Of a stretch of DNA of 64,000 bases, positions 1 to 7,936 are shown piece after piece. The notes beneath the pieces were generated by a model that saw only the letters and a program-made list of their open reading frames with translations, ran no database searches and had not been told where the DNA came from. How positions within the stretch are numbered: position 1 is the first letter of the stretch; the number at the start of each line of letters is the position of its first letter. The stretch is from a virus: positions 62,001 to 126,000 of IMG/VR virus record IMGVR_UViG_3300031669_000002; one strand, 5' to 3'. Both the position numbers and the translations under genes were made by a program.

Positions 1-665
1 TCTTTTTCTTTCTTTGCTTTAGCTTCTTTCTTTGCCTTAGCTTCATCTTTAGCTTCATAAACTGATGCTGACTCACCAACTGCTTCTTCGTCGTCGCCGA
101 AATCTTCTTCACCTTCGTCGTCGCCGAAATCTTCTTCGCCTTCGTCAGAATCTAATTCATCTTCGTCGTCGCCGTGAATGCCTGGGAATTCTTCTTCTTC
201 GTGCTCTTCACCTGCCATTAACTGGTCGAATTCTGCTTTAAGTTCGTCGATTGCATCTTCAAGATCCATAACGCGGTCTTCAATTTCGCCTTCTCCGCCT
301 AGTTCGTCTTCGTCGCCGAAATCTTCTTCACCGCCTAATTCTGCATCGTCGTCGCTAAACTCATCATCTTGACCACCTTCTTCGTCGCCAAATTCATCAT
401 CTGCGCCAAAGTCTTCTCCGTCATCTTCTTCGCCTTCGTGCATACCGTGCTCGTCGCCGTCGATAACGTCATCGTGATCTTCGATTTCGTTGCTTAGTGA
501 TTCACCACCGCGTCCGCGCTGAACTGGGAACTGGTCTTCATCAACAAGACTTTCATAAATGTCACGGGATTTTTCTACAATGATTTTGTGGAATAGTGCT
601 TTAGCTTTGGCTTCATCTGCATTAATAATGAATTCAACCAATTGCTCGAATTTATTAGCTCTCAT
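1..665 (-). CDS. 67: Acidic prohead core (scaffold) protein, gp67-like, partial
   Basis: The reading frame starts at ATG 663-665 and runs off the left edge, so the C-terminus is missing. The first 45 residues form a predicted helical head (MRANKFEQLVEFI, then DEAKAKALFHKIIVEKSRDIYESL). They resemble the start of T4 gp67 in pattern: a short helix, an ALF-type motif, then an acidic tail. After residue 60 the protein is extremely rich in Asp, Glu and Gly, with repeated units such as GEEDFGDDE, and it turns to Ala/Lys-rich sequence (EAKAKKEAKAKK) at the edge. In T4-like phages the gene after the portal encodes an internal core protein of the prohead, which is cleaved on maturation. An AAAGGAG ribosome site lies upstream, and an AGTAAATA late promoter lies at 733-740. 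The protein is longer than T4 gp67 (80 aa). The assignment rests on acidity, N-terminal pattern and gene order. Confidence 0.7.
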   Translation of the reverse strand, partial: MRANKFEQLVEFIINADEAKAKALFHKIIVEKSRDIYESLVDEDQFPVQRGRGGESLSNEIEDHDDVIDGDEHGMHEGEEDDGEDFGADDEFGDEEGGQDDEFSDDDAELGGEEDFGDEDELGGEGEIEDRVMDLEDAIDELKAEFDQLMAGEEHEEEEFPGIHGDDEDELDSDEGEEDFGDDEGEEDFGDDEEAVGESASVYEAKDEAKAKKEAKAKKEK

Positions 666-700
666 GTTTTTAAAACTCCTTTAAATTGGGTACTTCTCGC

Positions 701-720
701 CGTGACTAAAGATAGTCACG
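701..720. repeat. Intergenic hairpin (8-bp perfect stem, AAGA loop)
   Basis: CGTGACTA at 701-708 and TAGTCACG at 713-720 form a perfect 8-bp stem with a 4-base loop. It sits in the leader of the prohead core gene, between the late promoter (733-740) and the ribosome site. No U-run follows on the minus strand, so it looks like a 5' leader structure rather than a terminator. Confidence 0.6.
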
Positions 721-732
721 TTTGTATATAAC

Positions 733-740
733 TATTTACT
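733..740 (-). promoter_or_regulatory. Late promoter octamer AGTAAATA
   Basis: The minus-strand reading is AGTAAATA, about 68 bases before the start of the acidic prohead core gene. It fits the T4-type late octamer that gp55-containing polymerase recognises. One core position differs from TATAAATA. Confidence 0.5.
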
Positions 741-794
741 TAGTTATTATTAAAATGTATGATTTGGAGTGTTTTTGAGTCTATTTGATTAAAA

Positions 795-1046
795 TTACAT
801 GAATCCGCCACCAGCATCTTGGGCTGCTGGCTTATATTGCACAGAAACTTTTTTAAGTTTTTGTTCATGTTCAATTTTTCTTGTGTCGTTAAGAATTCTT
901 AACTTATTGAGTTGACCGAGAGTAAGACGAGTTTTTCTTAGATCTGATAATTTTAGAATTGATTGATCATCTTCCTCGCTAGAGTATCCTTGAGGAAGTG
1001 ACTCAATTGTGTCGCCCATTTCTGTAAGTAGCTCTGTTACGAACAT
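795..1046 (-). CDS. Small conserved protein between portal and prohead core
   Basis: This 83-residue protein lies in the gp20-to-gp67 interval, where marine T4-like phages carry a small gene of unknown function. The visible pattern is an acidic N-terminal half (GDTIESLPQGYSSEEDD), then a basic helix with SDLRKTRLTLGQLNKLRILND, and a Gly-rich end (AGGGFM). No catalytic motif is seen. The first 10 bases overlap the end of the upstream homing nuclease gene (stop at 1037). This suggests the nuclease inserted at the boundary and the gene is translated from the same message. A role in head assembly is inferred from position only. Confidence 0.75.
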   Translation of the reverse strand: MFVTELLTEMGDTIESLPQGYSSEEDDQSILKLSDLRKTRLTLGQLNKLRILNDTRKIEHEQKLKKVSVQYKPAAQDAGGGFM

Positions 1047-1762
1047 GTTTGTTCCTTAAATTTACAATTATCAAAGTGAAAACGTTGCATATTTCCCTGT
1101 GTTCCAACTTTATCACAGTGCGGACATGTACATATTTTTCTAGGAGAAAGTGTTTTACCTTTATTTGCCCCGCCGTTACCGCCAGTTCCATTTATCTTCT
1201 TAGCAAGTTTCATATTAAACTTATGTTCTTCTGTGAAAGGAGGGCGAGTTGATCCTTTGAGCTTACCTTTATTAGCCAAACCTATATTCTTTGCTCTTTC
1301 TTCGCTACAAGGACCAAACATTGGATTTTTTTCACCAGGATGACCATACTTATGTGCTCTTTCATCTACTGACATTAATTGGCACGTTTTCTTAATAGAT
1401 AATAATCTTTTTTCTTTATGTTTATCTGTCTGCGCAATACCTTTAACTGCCCCATCTAATCCGTTTTCTGGTCTCTCATTGGCCCATATCTTCTTACCAC
1501 TTTCGTTTAGTGATTTGACCACATTCCATTGGTCCGAGCACATAAGAAAAAATTTCTCTAATTCTTCTTTTTCTGTAAACAAACAATACCATAGGGTAAT
1601 GATATGTTCTTTACCGTGTTTCTTTAGGTGATCTTTCCAATAATCTCCAGAACCAGTATATTTTAACATATCAGCATGTAATTGTTGTGTTCGGCAAAGA
1701 TAAATTAATCCAGTAACCGAGTGCTGTTTAATACAAAGATACGTGTTTTTAAATTCTCGCAT
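1037..1762 (-). CDS. GIY-YIG homing endonuclease, probably inactive, with C-terminal zinc module
   Basis: The protein has 241 residues. It is related along its length to the nucleases at 28386-29141 and 63432 onward (REFxxTYL, then KYTGSGDYWKDHLKKHG, then KIWANxRPENGLDG). Those relatives carry TYLYIKRH and LYLGKT or LYFGKT as the GIY and YIG motifs. Here the motifs read TYLCIKQH and IYLCRT. The third residue of the first motif (the Tyr6 position of I-TevI) and the Gly of the second are both Cys, so cleavage activity is doubtful. Residues 213-233 form a CPHC...HFDNC zinc-finger-like module also seen in other homing genes here. A NUMOD3-like stretch (HPGEKNPMFG) lies near residue 145. A TATAAATA promoter ends only 5 bases before the ATG. 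Confidence 0.85.
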   Translation of the reverse strand: MREFKNTYLCIKQHSVTGLIYLCRTQQLHADMLKYTGSGDYWKDHLKKHGKEHIITLWYCLFTEKEELEKFFLMCSDQWNVVKSLNESGKKIWANERPENGLDGAVKGIAQTDKHKEKRLLSIKKTCQLMSVDERAHKYGHPGEKNPMFGPCSEERAKNIGLANKGKLKGSTRPPFTEEHKFNMKLAKKINGTGGNGGANKGKTLSPRKICTCPHCDKVGTQGNMQRFHFDNCKFKEQTCS

Positions 1763-1767
1763 AATGG

Positions 1768-1775
1768 TATTTATA
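1768..1775 (-). promoter_or_regulatory. Late promoter TATAAATA, 5 bases before an ATG
   Basis: Perfect T4-type late octamer on the minus strand. The spacer to the ATG at 1760-1762 is CCATT. If initiation occurs at the usual T4 distance, the mRNA would start at or next to the start codon. No Shine-Dalgarno sequence is visible. Confidence 0.75.
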
Positions 1776-1789
1776 CTCGCTTACCGAAT

Positions 1790-2362
1790 TTAGACCACGC
1801 CAGGCGGTGCTTGGCGATAAACCGCACAATTAGAAAAATGCCAGCGTTTCATTTGACTTGCTCCGCCTACTTTATTACAATGCGGACAGGTTATTTTTGG
1901 CTGTTTTTTAAATATCTTTCCTTTATTCATTTCGCCGTATGTGTTTCCAATCATCTTTTTTGCTTGGTCTAAGTTTTTTATTCCTTTGTTTGTAGGAGTA
2001 TGTCCTCTAGTAAAAGTTCCTTTATTGGGTTTACATATTCCTTTTGTATTCTTATTCCAAGGATCTTTGCCAATAGTGTGAAATTTACCATCTTGATTAT
2101 GTTGATTGTAGCTCATTGTATCATTTTTAGCATTAAGTATCTTCAGATACTTTGTTTCTAATTGCCTAATATATTTTGGTTCTCCAATAATTAATACTTC
2201 TCTTTTCCAATTTGGTCTATTTTCGAGAATCATCGGTTTAACGGTTTTACTTGAACAAAGATAACCATCTTCTGGATGACATCCCTTTCTTGTCCGTGAT
2301 CCACAATACCATTTGTTAGTTGACAATTCTGTCCATTTATATAAGTAGGCAATCGTTACCAT
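1790..2362 (-). CDS. GIY-YIG homing endonuclease with C-terminal zinc module
   Basis: The protein has 190 residues. The N-terminus has AYLYKWTELSTNKWYCGSRT, in which YLY and YCG stand for the GIY and YIG motifs, followed by the catalytic-type Arg and KGCHPEDGY. A Glu in QLETKYLK and an Asn further on fit the rest of the family's catalytic set. The middle has short NUMOD-like repeats (NKGTFTRGHTPTNKG). Residues 159-179 form the CPHCNKVG...MKRWHFSNC module. The ATG follows the portal stop codon by one base, so the gene is a 3' neighbour of the portal and probably depends on the portal message. It belongs to a different GIY-YIG subgroup from the nuclease directly downstream. Confidence 0.88.
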   Translation of the reverse strand: MVTIAYLYKWTELSTNKWYCGSRTRKGCHPEDGYLCSSKTVKPMILENRPNWKREVLIIGEPKYIRQLETKYLKILNAKNDTMSYNQHNQDGKFHTIGKDPWNKNTKGICKPNKGTFTRGHTPTNKGIKNLDQAKKMIGNTYGEMNKGKIFKKQPKITCPHCNKVGGASQMKRWHFSNCAVYRQAPPGVV

Positions 2363-2363
2363 A

Positions 2364-4076
2364 TTATGTCACTCCAGGAACACCACCACCTACAGGAGCA
2401 GTAGGCACATTTGCACCACCCTGTTCTTGTCCGACACCAGGTGCTTCACCAGGCATTTCTCCCTCACCTGGCATTGGTTCCATGTTTCCTAAGTCAGATG
2501 ATATTCCGCCAGCTGAAACGCCTACACTACGCAAGTTAGCATCTTCAGGAGTTGCAAGTTCTGTGTCGGCATGTTCTTCTGCCCACATTTGTTCGTTCTC
2601 TTGCATTTCTTCTTCAGTAAGTCCTAAGTATCTTGTTAACAAGAAACGTTTAGCTAAGTATGGAAAAGCTTCTATTTGTGTAAATGCACCAATTCTAGCT
2701 TGGTCGATTTCTGCTTGACGATACTTTGTAAAGTTTTGCGGTTCGTTGAACTTTAGATCAAATATACCAGAATCAATATTAATTCCTCTAAAACGCATGA
2801 ACAGTTTGAATTCTCTATCAAGTGATGTTGCCATTAGTCCTTGTAGGCGTTTGCAATACTGATTGAATCTCCATTCTTGAATCATTGCAATACCAACTTT
2901 ACCATCATTAAACTGTGCAGGGGAGTCGTCTGCTTGTGTAGGCAAATAGCTTGATGGAATACGCAATCCTCTAAACATTTTGTTTGTGAAGAATCTCAAG
3001 TCAGTAATTTCGCCAAGATTTTGACCACCTGCTAATATCTCTACAGATGACCCACGGCCGTTTTCTGTTTGAGGGAAGAAGAAATCTTCATTCATTGAGA
3101 TTGGGTTATAGGTTGCATCCATCATTGGCGTACCGTTTCCTGACTGTGTTGGAATACGGCGTTGATGAACTTCGTTTTTTACTCTCTCAACGAATGCCAT
3201 TGCCATGTGTGACGGCATATTTCCCACATCAATTTTAAACATACGACGTTCTGGTGCGCGTTGGATACGATAGATGATAATAGCATCTTCGATTAGTTCT
3301 TTTTGTTTGAATACTTTGAAAATTGTTTCCAGCACTGAGTTTCCAAACGGCCAAGCAATGTCGAGTCCCTCAGTGAGACTTACATGAACAACGTGCTCAG
3401 CATCTATAACTGATTCATTTTTTGATGTTGCAAATCTTGAACCGCCGCCCTGTCCTGCCACTGTTGGTGTATAAGTTCCGACTGGGCCACCAACTTGTGG
3501 GTGATTCATATAAGTGTCTGACGTAGTAACTGCTGTCACTGTTAGATTTTGTAGATTTGGGTTTAACTCTTTAAGAACATACTGCTCAGGTGACTTGCCG
3601 TCAGACTCATTGACAATAACCTTCGTAACTTTCGACATCTCTGTCCATAAAAGTTGGAATGTTTCTGGGTCACGCACAAAAACTTGATCGCCGTACTTAA
3701 TGCAGTTTCTAAATAGCTTAAAGATGCGTTTGTCAAACTGATTTAGTTTGTACCACTGACGAAGTTGCTCTTTAATTATCTTAATTTCGTTATCAGTTGG
3801 CTTTTCGTTGAACTCAATATCAAATGCTGTGCCATTTTCTATGTTTGTCTGAGTTGAGAATTCAGCTAAAATGTCTAACGCAGCATTAACTTCGCTGTCT
3901 GCATCCATCTGTTCATACTGATTATATCGCTCAATTCGGTTAGGATGACCGACATATACGTCGGGTAAGTGACTCTGATAGTTCTTAACACCGAAACTAG
4001 AAGGTGCTGAGCCGCCGTTAATCGGGCTTGATGAATCTCCGATGCTTGCTGCTCGAAAGTGCTTACGCCAAGACAT
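2364..4076 (-). CDS. 20: Portal vertex protein (gp20)
   Basis: The protein has 570 residues, close to T4 gp20 (524). It forms the dodecameric ring at one capsid vertex that initiates head assembly, conducts DNA during packaging and holds the neck. Recognisable family stretches include the N-terminal DADSEVNAALDILAEFSTQ, the NCIKYGDQVFVRDPET strand, VYRIQRAPERRMFKIDVGN (here starting IIYRIQRAP), and TDLRFFTNKMFRGLRIPSSYL with LPTQADD. The C-terminal ~60 residues are Gly/Pro/Glu-rich and probably disordered. A Gly-rich insertion lies near residues 195-215. The first 14 bases overlap the end of an HNH gene, and a homing gene abuts the 3' end, so the portal gene is flanked on both sides by mobile nuclease genes. 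Confidence 0.98.
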   Translation of the reverse strand: MSWRKHFRAASIGDSSSPINGGSAPSSFGVKNYQSHLPDVYVGHPNRIERYNQYEQMDADSEVNAALDILAEFSTQTNIENGTAFDIEFNEKPTDNEIKIIKEQLRQWYKLNQFDKRIFKLFRNCIKYGDQVFVRDPETFQLLWTEMSKVTKVIVNESDGKSPEQYVLKELNPNLQNLTVTAVTTSDTYMNHPQVGGPVGTYTPTVAGQGGGSRFATSKNESVIDAEHVVHVSLTEGLDIAWPFGNSVLETIFKVFKQKELIEDAIIIYRIQRAPERRMFKIDVGNMPSHMAMAFVERVKNEVHQRRIPTQSGNGTPMMDATYNPISMNEDFFFPQTENGRGSSVEILAGGQNLGEITDLRFFTNKMFRGLRIPSSYLPTQADDSPAQFNDGKVGIAMIQEWRFNQYCKRLQGLMATSLDREFKLFMRFRGINIDSGIFDLKFNEPQNFTKYRQAEIDQARIGAFTQIEAFPYLAKRFLLTRYLGLTEEEMQENEQMWAEEHADTELATPEDANLRSVGVSAGGISSDLGNMEPMPGEGEMPGEAPGVGQEQGGANVPTAPVGGGVPGVT

Positions 4077-4653
4077 TGTTCACTCTCCTAATTGACCTTC
4101 CTTGAGTAAAATCTTTTGGTTCTTGTCCAGGAATACACATTCTTGATACTATTCCATTATTAAACCATCTTTGTATACTTTTAGTTTTCCCCATTTTATT
4201 GCATCTTTCTTGAGTGTATGTTTTGCCTATCATTGACTTTTTAATATTTGCCGCATGTTCTTTTGTTTTTGATTTTCTCATTCTTGCTTTTGTCTCTTCG
4301 GTTTTTAATATACCTTTCTTTGAGATCGATATTTTTGCATTACGAATAAATGATCGTTCTTTATCAATGAGCAACTCTGAAAATTTTCTTCTAATCCACC
4401 CATAACTTTTGTTGTTTATTCGTGTATTTCCCATCATATGTGCTGCATATATTAGCTTTGTATGATTCGGATAAATTCTAACAAGCAATTGATGTGCTAC
4501 AAAATGCTCTTCTGGCGTTAAATTTACTATATTTTCTTTGTTATTTGAACCACCCATACATTTAGGAATAATGTGATGTTTTTCATAAGATTTCTCTAAT
4601 ATTCTATCTTTCCCTCTTTCTATCAATATATTATAGTGTGTCTGATAATTCAT
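4063..4653 (-). CDS. HNH homing endonuclease upstream of portal
   Basis: The protein has 196 residues. An HNH core is visible at about residues 20-60: KHHIIPKCMGGSNNKENIVN, then LTPEEHFVAHQLL. The paired His, the Asn and the last His fit the His-Cys-type ββα-metal site. Downstream are NUMOD3-like basic repeats (KGILKTEETKARMRKSKT, then KKSMIGKTYTQE) that bind DNA in related homing enzymes, and a tail with RWFNNG. The 3' end overlaps the portal start by 14 bases. Its own TATAAATA promoter lies 20 bases upstream with an AAGGGA ribosome site between. The 16-base palindrome ATAATTCATGAATTAT at 4645-4660 has the start codon at its centre, so initiation may be structure-sensitive. Confidence 0.9.
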   Translation of the reverse strand: MNYQTHYNILIERGKDRILEKSYEKHHIIPKCMGGSNNKENIVNLTPEEHFVAHQLLVRIYPNHTKLIYAAHMMGNTRINNKSYGWIRRKFSELLIDKERSFIRNAKISISKKGILKTEETKARMRKSKTKEHAANIKKSMIGKTYTQERCNKMGKTKSIQRWFNNGIVSRMCIPGQEPKDFTQGRSIRRVNNVLA

Positions 4654-4672
4654 GAATTATTCCCTTATGTCT

Positions 4673-4680
4673 TATTTATA
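4673..4680 (-). promoter_or_regulatory. Late promoter TATAAATA for HNH gene and portal
   Basis: Perfect late octamer on the minus strand, 19 bases before the HNH start codon. The next gene downstream is the portal, so this may be the main late promoter for gp20. Confidence 0.75.
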
Positions 4681-4682
4681 TG

Positions 4683-6800
4683 TTATGCTACTGCATGAAG
4701 GGTTTTTTCGCTAATACTTAATATTCGTTCATTAAGATCAACTAATCTTTTAAGTAACATTGTCGATTCAATTGAACTTTTTATTAGTGCTGGATCAGTC
4801 CCTTGATTATCCATTCGTTTAGTTACTTCGGCATATCCTTTTGATGTTGTATCTAATTTATCACCTTTCATTGGAACAATTGCTTCTGTTCCATGAAGTT
4901 TTTGAGCATAGCCTGATGTTGGGCCTGATGATATGCCTCCATCTGCAAAACCACCGCCTGACATTTGACTCATTAACCCTATCCCACCTGTTTCCATCAT
5001 TAGTGCTCCGGCACCAGCGCCTATTGTTGTTGCTGTTAAAGCTGCTCCGCCTGCTACCAAAGCAGTATTCATTATTGTTGTCTTGTGTGAGGAAAGCCAT
5101 CCCATAACACCGGTAGTTGTGCTTATTGTCATACCTGCTACTTTTGTTACTGCTGCACCTATATCGTTGATAGTCTGTGTTAATGCCTTAGAAAATGCTG
5201 GCAAATTATCAACTGCTATTTGCTGCATACCCATAGCAAAGTTCTGATTTGCTGCCATTAGATCAACTGCTGTGGTTCCTCCTGCTGATGCCTTAACTGC
5301 TTTTCCGTGTGCTTGCGCGGAGTTAGCTGCATTCTCTGATGCCTTAGTTGCTTTCTCTGAGAATTGTGCCGCAGTGTCCCAATATGTACCGATGATTTTA
5401 CTCATACCTTCTGCAGTTTCGCCTGTAGCAATCGACAGTGAAGTTTGACTAGCTGCATCTTTTTTAATCTGAGCCGCATTACTCATTTGAATATCCCTTG
5501 CTTTTTGTCCTGACTCAGATCCATCTTTTACTGCTTGATAGAATTCCTTGTTCGCTTTCATTATACCAGGACTTGTTGCTTGTGCCGCTGCAAGATTTGT
5601 GCTAATAACAGAACCATATTTCATCTGTTCAGCTAGTGCTTGACGTTGATCACTATTCATATTCTGTAGCATCTCATTAAACTTAATTCGATGTGCTTCG
5701 TCCATTGAGTTAAGTTTTTGCTTCATAAACAAGTTATCATTTTCTTTCTGTATCTCTGCTTGCTTGGTCTTAGCATCTTCACCTGTTATATCAGATACGA
5801 TTTTGAGGTTCTTAGCATATTCTTCAGTTTGACGAGATACTTCTGCATTACTGGCTGTTAATTTACCAGTCGGTCCCGCCATTAATGCCATAGTTTGAGC
5901 AGTTGCATCTGCTTGATCTTCCATAGACATACCTAATGCAAACATACCGTTTCGTGCTGATTCTCCGCCAGCTTGAATAGCTTTTGCCATACGTTTGCTA
6001 CCTTCGCTAACACTTAAACCTGCATTTGCAAATGCCTGTCTATTAGATGCAACCGCTTTTGTGAATTGACCCATCGTTAAACCTGCTGACTGCGATACCG
6101 ATATCATTTCTTGCATACCGCCAACATAGATTGCACCAACAGATGACATCTCCCTAAAGCCATCAAGTACCATATTGGTTTCTTTAAGCATGAAACCAAT
6201 TCCCTGTTTAGCTAATTCTGATATAGCACCACTTAGACTTCCTAGTGCTGTTGCAACAACAGAAACACCTCTACCCATTTTCGTAACATTACCATCAGCA
6301 CCTACCATCGAATGACTAAAGTCTTTCATAACACTTGACCCAGCTTGAATTCCAGCATTTGCTGTATCAATGCCAGATTCCATAAATCCCGCAGAAACGC
6401 TTAATGCGTCGCCGCCAGACAATGCTGATCTTGTCGCATTTCCGAATGCTGTAACAAATCCTTTTATTACCGCACCTGTGCTTGCCATCGAAGCTTTTTG
6501 AAATGATTCTTTTCTGGCAGCATAATATTCTTCTTTCTTCGCTTCATTTTTTGCTATAATCTTTTTCTCTATAGAAAGTCTTTCGGCATCTGTAGCAGCA
6601 TTTTTATATTCTTCCTGAAGCTCAACTATCCCATCTTGAAGCTTTTTCATTGTATCAACAGTCTTCTTATACTCTTTTTCAGAGGTTTGCATAGTCAATC
6701 CCATTTTCTTCATAAACTTGTCAAGATCTTTATAATTCTTAATCTGATTTGCCAATGCCTGATCAATGAGTGCCTGTTGTTCTGGTGTTGTATCTGTCAT
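4683..6800 (-). CDS. Tail tape-measure-like protein (gp29 role)
   Basis: The protein has 705 residues. The N-terminal 110 residues form a charged helical coiled coil (KKTVDTMKKLQDGIVELQEEYK). A long Ala/Gly/Ser/Met-rich helical region with hydrophobic patches follows (for example around residues 175-215 and 555-615). Near residues 620-650 is a signature typical of tape-measure C-termini: GGGFADGGISSGP, then LHGTEAIVPMKGD. This supports a role as tail-length ruler that is ejected or enters the envelope during infection. T4's ruler is gp29, and direct similarity to it cannot be claimed by eye. The gene is divergent from the gp26-like hub gene across overlapping late promoters. Confidence 0.82.
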   Translation of the reverse strand: MTDTTPEQQALIDQALANQIKNYKDLDKFMKKMGLTMQTSEKEYKKTVDTMKKLQDGIVELQEEYKNAATDAERLSIEKKIIAKNEAKKEEYYAARKESFQKASMASTGAVIKGFVTAFGNATRSALSGGDALSVSAGFMESGIDTANAGIQAGSSVMKDFSHSMVGADGNVTKMGRGVSVVATALGSLSGAISELAKQGIGFMLKETNMVLDGFREMSSVGAIYVGGMQEMISVSQSAGLTMGQFTKAVASNRQAFANAGLSVSEGSKRMAKAIQAGGESARNGMFALGMSMEDQADATAQTMALMAGPTGKLTASNAEVSRQTEEYAKNLKIVSDITGEDAKTKQAEIQKENDNLFMKQKLNSMDEAHRIKFNEMLQNMNSDQRQALAEQMKYGSVISTNLAAAQATSPGIMKANKEFYQAVKDGSESGQKARDIQMSNAAQIKKDAASQTSLSIATGETAEGMSKIIGTYWDTAAQFSEKATKASENAANSAQAHGKAVKASAGGTTAVDLMAANQNFAMGMQQIAVDNLPAFSKALTQTINDIGAAVTKVAGMTISTTTGVMGWLSSHKTTIMNTALVAGGAALTATTIGAGAGALMMETGGIGLMSQMSGGGFADGGISSGPTSGYAQKLHGTEAIVPMKGDKLDTTSKGYAEVTKRMDNQGTDPALIKSSIESTMLLKRLVDLNERILSISEKTLHAVA

Positions 6801-6828
6801 TTTTGAAATACCCTATGTTAATTATTGC

Positions 6829-6856
6829 TAAATACTATTGTATTACTATATTTATA
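6829..6856. promoter_or_regulatory. Divergent pair of late promoters
   Basis: On minus, TATAAATA at 6849-6856 faces the tape-measure gene (start 6800). On plus, GCTAAATA with core 6829-6834 faces the gp26-like gene (start 6867). The two octamers are less than 15 bases apart and the transcripts would overlap at their 5' ends. Confidence 0.65.
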
Positions 6857-6866
6857 GGAAAAAATC

Positions 6867-7721
6867 ATGACACAAACGGCATCTAGCAATAATCCTCTTG
6901 CAAAACACTTTAGGCAGCCTGCTATCTATATCAAACTAACTAGTGAAGGAAAATATTGGAAGGATGGCACAGTTGAATTGCCAGTAACAGGAGAAATTCC
7001 CGTATATCCAATGACAGCAAAAGATGAGATCATTCTAAGAACACCTGATGCTCTTATTAATGGTACAAGCGTTGTTAATGTAGTTCAATCATGTTGCCCA
7101 AATATTAAAAATGCATGGGCGATGCCTAGCATTGATGTTGATTCTACTCTTATAGCAATTCGAATTGCTAGTTATGGCTCAACTATGGCAATAACTGCTA
7201 AGTGCCCAAAATGCAACGAAGAGCACGATTATGATATCGATCTACAAAAAGTTTTAGGGGAAATAAGAGCACCAGACTATAGTCAGACTATTTTAACTGA
7301 TGATGGACTAATAATAAAATTTAAGCCACTTACTTATTATGAAGTATCAAAATCAGGTAATATGGTTTTTGAGGAAGAAAAACTTATTCAATCATTAGCT
7401 GACCCAGCGTTAGACGAAGATGTTCGAAAAGTAGAATTTGAAAAACACATTAAGAATATGATCGATATAAATGTTAACAATGCCACATTAGCTACAGAAA
7501 GCATACTCGCAGACGGAATGCTAATTACTGACTCTTCATTTATTAGTGATTATTACCGAAATGCCAAAAGCAGTGTACTACATCAAGTTCAAAATCAACT
7601 AAAAGAATTCGCCAAAGCGGTAGCCATCAAAGAAGAGGAAACTAAGTGCGCTTCGTGCGAAAACATATTTAAACTAGCAGTAGAGTTTGACTATACACAT
7701 TTTTTCGACAACGGCTTTTGA
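6867..7721 (+). CDS. 26: Baseplate hub subunit, gp26-like
   Basis: The protein has 284 residues. The N-terminal half resembles the T4-type baseplate protein family to which gp26 belongs: LPVTGEIPVYPMTAKDEIILRTPDALINGTSVVNVV. These proteins form part of the central hub under the tail tube. Two Cys pairs, CPKC at 113-116 and CASC at 261-264, could bind a metal or bridge the ends of the domain. T4 gp26 is shorter (208 aa). An AGGAAAAAATC leader precedes the ATG. The stop codon overlaps the TTG start of the next gene, so the two are translationally coupled. Confidence 0.75.
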   Translation: MTQTASSNNPLAKHFRQPAIYIKLTSEGKYWKDGTVELPVTGEIPVYPMTAKDEIILRTPDALINGTSVVNVVQSCCPNIKNAWAMPSIDVDSTLIAIRIASYGSTMAITAKCPKCNEEHDYDIDLQKVLGEIRAPDYSQTILTDDGLIIKFKPLTYYEVSKSGNMVFEEEKLIQSLADPALDEDVRKVEFEKHIKNMIDINVNNATLATESILADGMLITDSSFISDYYRNAKSSVLHQVQNQLKEFAKAVAIKEEETKCASCENIFKLAVEFDYTHFFDNGF

Positions 7722-7936
7722 GTTTAGATGAAGCAGGTATCATATCACTCCTTAACCGATATGATAAGGACTCAAAAGCCATAAAGGAAGAAATCTTAAG
7801 AATGTGCTGGTATATGAGAGGCAGTATATCCTATGACGATGGAATGTTACTCGGTGAACAGGAAAGAAAAATCATTAGCAAAATTATCGAAGACAACATG
7901 AAGACTACAAAAGAAAGTGGCTTGCCATTTTTCTAA
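7718..7936 (+). CDS. Small protein coupled to the hub gene
   Basis: The protein has 72 residues and starts at a TTG that overlaps the TGA of the preceding gene (TTGA), in the -1 frame relative to it. No independent ribosome site is visible, so expression should depend on reinitiation or, less likely, frameshifting. The sequence has ILRMCWYMRGSISYDDGMLL and ends ESGLPFF, a pattern I associate with short tail-assembly helper proteins, but I cannot name a family. Conservation of a long reading frame with a charged helical composition makes it a real gene. Confidence 0.65.
   Translation: MSLDEAGIISLLNRYDKDSKAIKEEILRMCWYMRGSISYDDGMLLGEQERKIISKIIEDNMKTTKESGLPFF

Noticed and set aside
178-372. Ser/Pro-rich plus-strand frame opposite the prohead core gene.
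   Set aside because: It is the antisense of the Asp/Glu-rich repeats.
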